Assembly: GCA_025936195.1 (NCBI GenBank)
Contig: JAICTW010000062.1
Span: 1 to 8,817, forward strand
Direction: 5' to 3'
DNA length: 8,817 nt
Origin: Flavisolibacter sp.
Lineage (GTDB): Bacteria; Bacteroidota; Bacteroidia; Chitinophagales; Chitinophagaceae
Within the stretch, counting starts at the first letter, position 1. Each line of letters starts with the position of its first letter. The position numbers and the translations under genes are program-made. The notes under the pieces were generated by a model that saw nothing but the letters and a program-made list of their open reading frames with translations, was not told the origin of the DNA and searched no databases. Of the stretch, positions 1 through 5,636 are shown in pieces.

Positions 1-291
1 ATCTTCTACCGAAATAGCAGTTTCCTCAAGATCATCCACCCGTTTTTCGCTATTTGCTTCAGGAATCATGCCCCCTCCATTACCAAAAATCCTTATCTGA
101 CCCGAAGGGATGCTCCCCGTAATTCCAAGACTATTAAAAAAAGCTACATCTATTTTATAAACGCCTTCTTCCTTTATACTGATCTTAAACCAGTTACCCG
201 ATGCCAGCACAGAATTAGGCTTATATGCCCTTTGAGCAGAAGTCCAAAGTAGCAAACAGCAGTAAACACTCAGCAGCAAAAGCTTTCTCAT
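1..291 (-). CDS. porU: PorU, type IX secretion system C-terminal signal peptidase/sortase (N-terminal 97 residues only; runs off the left edge)
   Basis: The minus strand is open from an ATG at 291 down to base 1, giving the first 97 residues of a longer protein. It starts with a signal peptide (MRKLLLLSVYCCLLLWTSAQ, cleavage near residue 20). The stretch SVLASGNWFKISIKEEGVYKID (27-48) and the motif GNGGGMIPE (70-78), followed by a DDLEE-type acidic stretch (86-90), are what I recognise from the N-terminal region of Bacteroidota PorU. In that family the C25 (gingipain-like) peptidase domain lies further downstream, outside this window. PorU acts at the outer membrane: it removes the C-terminal sorting domain from T9SS cargo and attaches the cargo to the cell surface. 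The divergent gldJ neighbour supports the call. The catalytic residues cannot be checked here, so the assignment rests on the N-terminal motifs and synteny. Confidence 0.82.
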   Translation of the reverse strand, partial: MRKLLLLSVYCCLLLWTSAQRAYKPNSVLASGNWFKISIKEEGVYKIDVAFFNSLGITGSIPSGQIRIFGNGGGMIPEANSEKRVDDLEETAISVED

Positions 292-376
292 CGCAATTAT
301 TTGGTGGCTATCGTAGATTTTCTATCGAAAAAACGTAAAATCCACTATTTATTTTATGGCAATGTTTCTATATTCG

Positions 377-389
377 CAAGACTGTCTTG
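377..389. promoter_or_regulatory. 13-base palindrome in the porU-gldJ divergent spacer
   Basis: CAAGAC-t-GTCTTG is a perfect 6+6 inverted repeat around a single central base, about midway between the two divergent start codons. The size and symmetry would suit a dimeric regulator bound to DNA, but no regulator is encoded nearby and the match could be chance. A weak -7-like TATATTCG (369-376; consensus TAnnTTTG, one mismatch) lies directly upstream on the plus strand without a visible -33 element. Confidence 0.25.
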
Positions 390-414
390 AAAATCTCTTT
401 TTCGGGATACAATA

Positions 415-430
415 ATACCGGTATGCCGGC
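415..430. promoter_or_regulatory. Adjacent palindromes ATACCGGTAT and GCCGGC in the porU-gldJ spacer
   Basis: ATACCGGTAT (415-424) is a perfect 10-base palindrome and abuts GCCGGC (425-430), a perfect 6-base palindrome. The patch is GC-rich within an AT-rich spacer. It may be an operator or a remnant of a hairpin; nothing links it to a known regulator. Confidence 0.2.
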
Positions 431-464
431 GTTAAAGTTATTCGAAAACAGGTTTCCCAAGGCA

Positions 465-490
465 GGACACATTTAAAAATCCATGTGTCC
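465..490 (+). promoter_or_regulatory. Inverted repeat (leader hairpin or operator) just upstream of gldJ
   Basis: GGACACAT (465-472) and ATGTGTCC (483-490) are perfect 8-base complements around a 10-base AT-rich loop, ending 24 bases before the gldJ ATG at 515. In RNA this would form a stable stem-loop in the gldJ leader; in DNA it could be an operator. It covers a possible GTG start at 485 and an out-of-frame ATG at 483, which supports translation starting at 515 instead. Confidence 0.35.
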
Positions 491-514
491 CTTAGAAAGA
501 CAAAATCAGCAACC

Positions 515-2062
515 ATGCAAGTAAAAAATTTTTTAATCCTTTTATCCTGTACCGCAGCACTTACTTCCTGTAAGCTTCTCAACAAAAACAAACACGATAA
601 GTCTGATGTTACCGGCTGGAACTACAATGACAAAAACATGGGTGGTTACCAGGTAGCAAAATCCAAGGAACAAGCCTCCGGGCCCGGTTTGGTATTTGTT
701 CAGGGTGGTACGTTCACTATGGGCCAGAAAGACGAAGACGTTATGGGCGACTGGAACAATGTTCCCCGCCGTGTAACGGTTCCTTCTTTTTATATGGACA
801 AAACCGAAGTGGCCAACGTTCACTACCGCGAATACATTCACTGGCTGACCCGCGTTTTTGACCCCGAAGCCGACGAAAATAATAAGAACATCATCAATGC
901 TGCTTTACCGGATACACTGGTATGGCGCAGTGAATTGAGCTATAACGAGCCTTTGGTTGAATACTACTTCCGCCATCCAAGCTTTAATTACTATCCTGTA
1001 GTTGGGGTAACCTGGAGACAAGCCTATGATTTTTGTCTTTGGAGAAGCGACCGTGTAAATGAAGGTATTTTGATCAATAAGGGTTATATCGCCAAGCAAA
1101 ATATTGCCGGTGAGCAACAGGATGAAAACTTTACCTCCAAGTCATACCTGTTAGGCTTATATACACCTCAGCCGGGCAAAGGAGCTACTTCTAAAAAGAA
1201 TCCTTTGAAAACAGAACAAGGTACGCCAAGAACACAGGTAACTATGGAAGACGGCTTGATGCTTCCCAATTACCGCTTACCTTTTGAAGCTGAGTGGGAA
1301 TACGCCGCTTACGGTATGATCAATCAAAACCCACGTCCTTCTATGAAAGAAGGCAAGCCGGGTGAGGAGTTACAATCAAACAAAACCATTTATCCCTGGA
1401 CACAGGATATGAAATACAGCGGTCTTCGCGAAGATAAGCATGGTAGCTGGCAGGGACGTTTCCTTGCTAACTTTAAAAGAGGAACAGGCGACTATGCAGG
1501 TTTGGCCGGTGGCTTGAACGACCGTGCGATGTACACTTCCGATGTGCGATCTTTTTATCCTAACGGTTTCGGTTTGTACAATATGGCCGGTAATGTAAGC
1601 GAGTGGGTGTTTGATGTATATCGTCCGCTTTCTCCTTTGGATGTGGATGATATTGCTCCTGTTCGTGGTAATGTGTTCCAAACTATTGACCTTTCTTCAG
1701 GCGAAGCTACAAGAGACAGTTTAGGACGTGTGAAGATGAGGAATGTAACCGATTCTGAAAGTGCAAAGCGCCGTAATTACCAGCGTGGCAATGTGATCAA
1801 CTTCCTTGATGGTGATGAACAATCCGATGCTTCTTATGGTTATGGAAAAACTACTTTGATCTCCGATAAATCAAGAGTATATAAAGGCGGTAGCTGGGCA
1901 GATATGGCTTATTGGTTAAGTCCGGGTGCACGCCGCTTTATGGAGGAAGATCAGGCAAGCAGCACTATTGGTTTCCGTTGCGCTATGGACCGCATGGGAA
2001 GCCCTGAAGGAAATGGACGTAAAACAGGTCAATTCTTCAGATCAAAAAAACAAAAGCGATAA
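515..2062 (+). CDS. gldJ: GldJ, gliding motility/T9SS outer-membrane lipoprotein with an FGE-sulfatase fold
   Basis: This encodes a 515-residue lipoprotein. The ATG at 515 is preferred because it puts a short Lys-containing N-terminus and hydrophobic stretch directly before the lipobox LTSC, with acylated Cys at 19; the in-frame GTG at 485 would add ten unneeded residues inside a hairpin. The formylglycine-generating-enzyme (FGE/SUMF1) fold spans about 56-495, with GPGLVFVQGGTFTMG (56-70), DKTEVANVHYREY (95-107), YPVVGVTWRQAYDFC (160-174), YRLPFEAEWEYAA (253-265), GFGLYNMAGNVSEW (351-364) and KGGSW...IGFRCA (457-490). The catalytic cysteines of true FGE are absent in the KGGSW region, so the role is structural, as known for GldJ. 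GldJ is required for gliding and T9SS function and stabilises GldK. Divergent porU and downstream murF favour GldJ over the paralogue GldK. The protein ends in a basic tail (RSKKQKR). An intrinsic terminator follows. Confidence 0.93.
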   Translation: MQVKNFLILLSCTAALTSCKLLNKNKHDKSDVTGWNYNDKNMGGYQVAKSKEQASGPGLVFVQGGTFTMGQKDEDVMGDWNNVPRRVTVPSFYMDKTEVANVHYREYIHWLTRVFDPEADENNKNIINAALPDTLVWRSELSYNEPLVEYYFRHPSFNYYPVVGVTWRQAYDFCLWRSDRVNEGILINKGYIAKQNIAGEQQDENFTSKSYLLGLYTPQPGKGATSKKNPLKTEQGTPRTQVTMEDGLMLPNYRLPFEAEWEYAAYGMINQNPRPSMKEGKPGEELQSNKTIYPWTQDMKYSGLREDKHGSWQGRFLANFKRGTGDYAGLAGGLNDRAMYTSDVRSFYPNGFGLYNMAGNVSEWVFDVYRPLSPLDVDDIAPVRGNVFQTIDLSSGEATRDSLGRVKMRNVTDSESAKRRNYQRGNVINFLDGDEQSDASYGYGKTTLISDKSRVYKGGSWADMAYWLSPGARRFMEEDQASSTIGFRCAMDRMGSPEGNGRKTGQFFRSKKQKR

Positions 2063-2080
2063 TTCTAAACACCAGATATT

Positions 2081-2105
2081 AACCCCGCTTTGTGCGGGGT
2101 TTTTT
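2081..2105 (+). terminator. Intrinsic terminator of gldJ
   Basis: AACCCCGC (2081-2088), a five-base loop (TTTGT) and GCGGGGTT (2094-2101) form an 8-base-pair GC-rich stem running into a T tract (2100-2105), 18 bases after the gldJ stop. A third copy of the arm, ACCCCGC (2110-2116), follows and could pair with the same GCGGGGT. Confidence 0.88.
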
Positions 2106-2143
2106 ATTTACCCCGCCTGAAATAATATAGTGCAGTTTCCTTC

Positions 2144-2151
2144 TACTTTTG
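2144..2151 (+). promoter_or_regulatory. Bacteroidota-type -7 promoter element of murF
   Basis: TACTTTTG matches the Bacteroidota sigma-70 -7 consensus TAnnTTTG exactly. It ends only 4 bases before the murF ATG at 2156, so transcription would begin at or within a few bases of the start codon. No TTG-type -33 element is evident about 20 bases upstream (around 2118-2125). The position just after the gldJ terminator fits murF having its own promoter. Confidence 0.55.
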
Positions 2152-2155
2152 CAAA

Positions 2156-3439
2156 ATGATGACAACAGAAGATCTCTATCAGGTCTATTTACAGCATTCA
2201 TCGGTACAAACAGACACCAGAAAATTAAAGCAAGGCGATCTTTTCTTTGCTTTAAAAGGTCCCAATTTTAACGGGAATGAATTTGCACAAAAAGCAATGG
2301 ATGCAGGCTGCTCCTATGCCATCATTGACGAGGAACGTTATGCTATTGATGGAAAAACTATTTTAGTAGATGATGCATTAAGAGCTTTACAGAACTTAGC
2401 AAAATACCACAGGCAGCAATTCAATATTCCTTTCATTGCCATTACCGGCAGTAACGGCAAGACCACAACAAAAGAATTGATACACGTTGTTCTTTCTTCC
2501 ACCTTTAAAACCTATACAACAGAAGGCAATCTCAATAATCATATTGGCGTTCCGCTAACCATTTTAAAGATCAAACAAGATGCTCAGATGGCTGTGATTG
2601 AAATGGGCGCCAATCACCTGAGAGAAATTGCTTCCTATTGCGAAATCGCCCTGCCTACCCATGGTCTCATTACCAATTGTGGCAAAGCCCACCTGGAAGG
2701 TTTTGGAGGCGAAGAAGGCGTGCGAAAAGGCAAAGGTGAATTGTATGATTTTTTGAAAGCTCATAACGGAACTGCTTTTGTGATGTGGGACTATGTTTAT
2801 CTACGGCAAATGAGCGAAGGCATTCCAACTATTTACACTTACGGAACGACAGATGCAAATGTTGTTGGCAATGTTCTTAATTCCGGCCAGTATTTAGAAG
2901 CGTCATTTACAAAGGGCTTTACCGGAATTATTAAAACCAATTTGGTTGGTGATTATAATTTGCCCAACGTTCTTGCTGCCGTAGCTCTCGGAAACTATTT
3001 TAAGGTAGAAGAAGAAAAAATAAAACATTCCATTGAAAATTATTCACCCACCAACAGCCGTTCGCAGCTTATTCAAAAAGATTCCAACAAAATCATACTT
3101 GATGCTTACAATGCCAATCCAAGCAGCATGAAAGCTGCGATTGAGAATTTTGCCAAAGCAGAGGGCAATGGAAAAATTTTAACGCTTGGTGGCATGGCTG
3201 AATTGGGAGCAGAGAGTTTGAAAGAACATGAAAACATTATTAAAGAAATTGACAAACACCAATGGAAAGATGTGATTTTAGTTGGTGGTGATTTTATGAA
3301 AGTAGACCATACCTACAGAAGATTTAACTCACCTGCTGAAGCGGGGGAATGGCTTCAAAACGTGAGGCCGGAGAATGCATTTTTTTTAATCAAAGGATCA
3401 AGGAGCATGCAAATGGAAAAGCTTCTTGATTATCTATAA
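2156..3439 (+). CDS. murF: MurF, UDP-N-acetylmuramoyl-tripeptide--D-alanyl-D-alanine ligase
   Basis: This 427-residue cytoplasmic Mur ligase joins D-Ala-D-Ala to UDP-MurNAc-tripeptide using ATP, the last soluble step of peptidoglycan precursor synthesis. All three Mur ligase domains are present. The N-terminal substrate domain has QTDTR (18-22). The central ATPase has the P-loop TGSNGKTTTKE (97-107), EMGANHLREIA (149-159), ITNCGKAHLEGFG (172-184) and KGKGE (191-195). The C-terminal domain has DAYNANPSSMKAA (316-328), LGGMAELG (344-351) and KGSRSMQME (413-421). Length is slightly below the roughly 450 of enteric MurF. Two positions differ from the enteric pattern as I remember it: LGGM where LGDM is usual, and GDYNLPN (265-271) where a GxHNxxN type is common; both may be lineage-typical. 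Tandem ATGs (2156, 2159) leave a one-codon ambiguity in the start. The DUF983 gene follows after 5 bases, presumably in the same transcript. Confidence 0.96.
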   Translation: MMTTEDLYQVYLQHSSVQTDTRKLKQGDLFFALKGPNFNGNEFAQKAMDAGCSYAIIDEERYAIDGKTILVDDALRALQNLAKYHRQQFNIPFIAITGSNGKTTTKELIHVVLSSTFKTYTTEGNLNNHIGVPLTILKIKQDAQMAVIEMGANHLREIASYCEIALPTHGLITNCGKAHLEGFGGEEGVRKGKGELYDFLKAHNGTAFVMWDYVYLRQMSEGIPTIYTYGTTDANVVGNVLNSGQYLEASFTKGFTGIIKTNLVGDYNLPNVLAAVALGNYFKVEEEKIKHSIENYSPTNSRSQLIQKDSNKIILDAYNANPSSMKAAIENFAKAEGNGKILTLGGMAELGAESLKEHENIIKEIDKHQWKDVILVGGDFMKVDHTYRRFNSPAEAGEWLQNVRPENAFFLIKGSRSMQMEKLLDYL

Positions 3440-3444
3440 CGATC

Positions 3445-3900
3445 ATGGAAACAGAACAACCGCATAGAAACTATTTGACTACAGTGTTCAATTGCCGTTG
3501 CCCAAGATGCAGGGAAGGCAAATTATTTAAATATCCGCTGTCCCTGCGAATGAAGCATATCATGGAAATGCATGAGGAATGTCCCGTTTGCAAACAGCCC
3601 ACTGATATTGAAGTTGGCTTTTATTACGGCACCAGTTACATCAGCTATTTGATCTGTGTTGTCATTGTTATTGCCAGCTTTTTAATTTGGTTCCTTACCA
3701 TTGGGTTTTCCTTTCAGGACAAACGATTTTTGTTCTGGATCATTTCCATCTGTGTTGTTCTTGCTGTTCTTCAACCCTGGTTGATGCGTTTTTCCAGAGT
3801 GTTGTGGTTGTCCTTTTTTGTAAAATACGATCCTGACTGGATGCATCATAAGCCTGAAGATCCCGAGCGAATTGTAAAAGAACAAATGAACAACTGGTAA
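3445..3900 (+). CDS. DUF983 family membrane protein with a CxxC pair (function unknown)
   Basis: This 151-residue protein fits the DUF983 family. An N-terminal cytosolic-type segment carries CPRC (19-22) and CPVC (46-49), an arrangement suited to a zinc ribbon, with an extra Cys at 17. The family-like EVGFYYGTSYISY stretch (56-68) leads into a first membrane segment (about 63-87); a second follows at about 96-112, with a further hydrophobic stretch to about 125. The C-terminus is charged (DPDWMHHKPEDPERI). The biochemical role of DUF983 is not known to me. It starts 5 bases after the murF stop with no promoter between, so the two are very likely co-transcribed. That suggests, but does not show, a link to the cell envelope. 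Metal binding is inferred from cysteine spacing only. Confidence 0.88.
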   Translation: METEQPHRNYLTTVFNCRCPRCREGKLFKYPLSLRMKHIMEMHEECPVCKQPTDIEVGFYYGTSYISYLICVVIVIASFLIWFLTIGFSFQDKRFLFWIISICVVLAVLQPWLMRFSRVLWLSFFVKYDPDWMHHKPEDPERIVKEQMNNW

Positions 3901-3921
3901 AGTAAATCTCTTAAAAAATAA

Positions 3922-3941
3922 GGTCCCGTAAAAACAGGACC
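3922..3941 (+). repeat. Small inverted repeat after the murF-DUF983 operon
   Basis: GGTCC (3922-3926) and GGACC (3937-3941) are complementary around a 10-base A-rich loop, 21 bases after the DUF983 stop. There is no T tract directly behind it, so it is a poor intrinsic terminator alone. It may act with the larger hairpin that follows. Confidence 0.35.
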
Positions 3942-3946
3942 CGGAT

Positions 3947-3982
3947 ATGTGCATTGAACATGCACATGAGAAAAATATTTTT
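3947..3982 (+). terminator. Hairpin plus AT palindrome, possible end of the murF-DUF983 transcript
   Basis: ATGTGCAT (3947-3954) and ATGCACAT (3960-3967) form a perfect 8-base-pair stem with a 5-base loop. Three bases later comes the 12-base palindrome AAAAATATTTTT (3971-3982), whose T run could serve as a delayed U tract. The stem is only moderately GC-rich and the T run is not directly adjacent, so termination is plausible but unproven. Full read-through to the stronger hairpin at 4123-4155 is an alternative. Confidence 0.4.
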
Positions 3983-4122
3983 AAGTAGTTAAGTCATATT
4001 AAAACGTCAAAATCACGAAAAGGTTACGAAAGCTTTTATGATTTTTAGCATGCAAAAAATTACTTTCGTCATCTCGTTCCATTTATAAATCTTCTATGAT
4101 TTAATGCGATAACAGCCAGAAT

Positions 4123-4155
4123 AAAAAAGCAGCAGCTTCATTCTGCTGCTTTTTT
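4123..4155 (-). terminator. Intrinsic terminator of the susC-susD operon, probably bidirectional
   Basis: GCAGCAG (4129-4135), the loop CTTCATT, and CTGCTGC (4143-4149) form a 7-base-pair stem. It is flanked by six A on the left (4123-4128) and six T on the right (4150-4155), so either strand gives a hairpin followed by a U run. It lies 13 bases past the susD stop, as expected for that operon, and can also stop rightward transcription from murF-DUF983. Confidence 0.9.
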
Positions 4156-4168
4156 ATTTTCTAAGCCG

Positions 4169-5626
4169 TCAGTAACCCGGATTCTGAGTAATGTTCGGAT
4201 TGACATCTACTTCTGCCTGCGGAATGGGAAATATGCGATGTATATCATTCACCGGAATTGGGAACGGTGTATAAGGAATCTGATTCTTCAGGTGATTGGT
4301 GATCGGTAAATTCAATCGCATCAAATCCCAGTAGCGATCGCCTTCAAATGCCAGCTCTTTTCTTCTTTCATTAATGATGTCTGAAAGCAACTGGGCGCCT
4401 GAAGAACTGTAACCGGCAAAAGAAGGATCTCTTGCTTCGGCTACCATATTCAAATAAGTCAATGCCTGCGGCTCGCTGCCTAAATGAGCATAAGCTTCTG
4501 CAAGGATCAAAACAACATCAGCATAGCGAAGCACTTTAATGTCATCCTTGTCTGCAGGATTGGAAGTGTTAGAATATTTGTTATTGATGTAAATAGTTTG
4601 TCCGGAAGAATTGCCTGTGAGAATCACATCCCTTCTTACATCTGTAGCACTATATTGATTGTACAAATCATCCGTAATCCACAAATCACCATAACCGATA
4701 GGAGGCTGCTCGTAAAATGCAGAAAGCTGGTCGGAGCTCAGGTTGGATGAGGCATCGCTTGAAATCTCAAACATAGTTTCCACCTGATCATTTCTTGCGC
4801 CGGGATCTGCCCAATAACCAACATAATCGCCTGCATCCACCAAAGAAAAACCACTGTTGTTTACCACATCCAGTGCAGCATCTTTCGCATTTTGCCAGTC
4901 GCCCATGGTTAAATAAACTTTTGCCAGCAAGCCCTTGGCGGCGTATTTGGAAATATATTCCGAAGTCATTTCGCGGCTGGTTTTTGTAGAAGTGATTTCA
5001 ATGCTTTGACCCTGCTTAAGCGAAATGAGTGAATACGCTTTATTCAGATCATTGACAATCTGTGTGTACACTTCTTTTACAGTATTTCGGGCAGGCAATG
5101 CATTTTGATCAAATGTTGTTACAATAGGAACACCAGGGTCATTTGGCGCTACTGTATAAGGATGTGCAAAATTTCGCACCAGTTCAAAATACATCAACGC
5201 TCTTACTGCATAGGCTTCGCCTTTTAATTCATCCACAGTGGGACTGCTTGCAAGACTGGCATTGATCACCTGATTGGCATTTTTAACAGCAGCATAAGCA
5301 GCATTCCAAACATTGTTGGCTTCGCCGTTCGCTACAGTTTCATTGAAATCCCTGAACACCAGATATCTTCCTGAATTACCTGTTCTCAAATAAACATTAT
5401 CAGCAGCCAGGTCACCTTTAACAGGTAAGGTTCTTCCGTAAAGGTCCACATTGCGCAGTGATGCATACATACCATTGACAGCTACATTCAGATCGGCGTC
5501 GTTGGTAATGGCTTTGTTAACCGGCAATGCATCATACGGCTGCAGGTCAAAGAATTTCTTTTTGCAGGAGCTTGCACTTGCAAGCACTGCCATAGAAAAA
5601 ATAAATATTTTGATGTTCGTCTTCAT
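4169..5626 (-). CDS. SusD/RagB family nutrient-binding outer-membrane lipoprotein
   Basis: This 485-residue protein is a surface lipoprotein that caps its SusC partner and captures the nutrient. The signal peptide ends in ASASSC with the acylated Cys at 21. It is followed by KKKFFDLQP, whose charged residues just after the Cys fit a surface-export signal of Bacteroidota lipoproteins. Helical TPR-like segments typical of SusD are visible at NNVWNAAYAAVKNANQVI (104-121), GEAYAVRALMYFELVRNFA (136-154), KYAAKGLLAKVYLTMGDW (227-244) and LRYADVVLILAEAYAHLG (366-383). The C-terminal family signature RRKELAFEGDRYWDLMRL (421-438) and the ending NPNITQNPGY are intact, so the gene is full length. It starts 10 bases after the susC stop and is followed by a strong terminator. 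The substrate may be a glycan, peptide or other oligomer; there is no enzyme neighbour to indicate which. Confidence 0.94.
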   Translation of the reverse strand: MKTNIKIFIFSMAVLASASSCKKKFFDLQPYDALPVNKAITNDADLNVAVNGMYASLRNVDLYGRTLPVKGDLAADNVYLRTGNSGRYLVFRDFNETVANGEANNVWNAAYAAVKNANQVINASLASSPTVDELKGEAYAVRALMYFELVRNFAHPYTVAPNDPGVPIVTTFDQNALPARNTVKEVYTQIVNDLNKAYSLISLKQGQSIEITSTKTSREMTSEYISKYAAKGLLAKVYLTMGDWQNAKDAALDVVNNSGFSLVDAGDYVGYWADPGARNDQVETMFEISSDASSNLSSDQLSAFYEQPPIGYGDLWITDDLYNQYSATDVRRDVILTGNSSGQTIYINNKYSNTSNPADKDDIKVLRYADVVLILAEAYAHLGSEPQALTYLNMVAEARDPSFAGYSSSGAQLLSDIINERRKELAFEGDRYWDLMRLNLPITNHLKNQIPYTPFPIPVNDIHRIFPIPQAEVDVNPNITQNPGY

Positions 5627-5636
5627 AATTTTTGTT

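Noticed and set aside
308..327. Direct repeat CTATCG at 308-313 and 322-327 in front of porU
   Set aside because: Two six-base copies 14 bases apart are expected by chance often enough; there is no further support for a regulatory site.
485..514. GTG start for gldJ ten codons upstream of the ATG at 515
   Set aside because: The GTG lies inside a perfect hairpin, and the extra residues would push the lipoprotein signal peptide away from the N-terminus. The ATG at 515 gives a standard signal with Cys at 19.
542..841. Open frames opposite gldJ (also at 905-1117 and 1376-1681)
   Set aside because: They are antisense shadows of a well-supported gene with no protein-like signature.
3983..4122. Possible small peptides in the convergent spacer (for example a 16-codon plus-strand frame from about 4038, and a 27-codon minus-strand frame)
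   Set aside because: Very short, with no ribosome-binding context or recognisable features, and expected by chance in AT-rich sequence.
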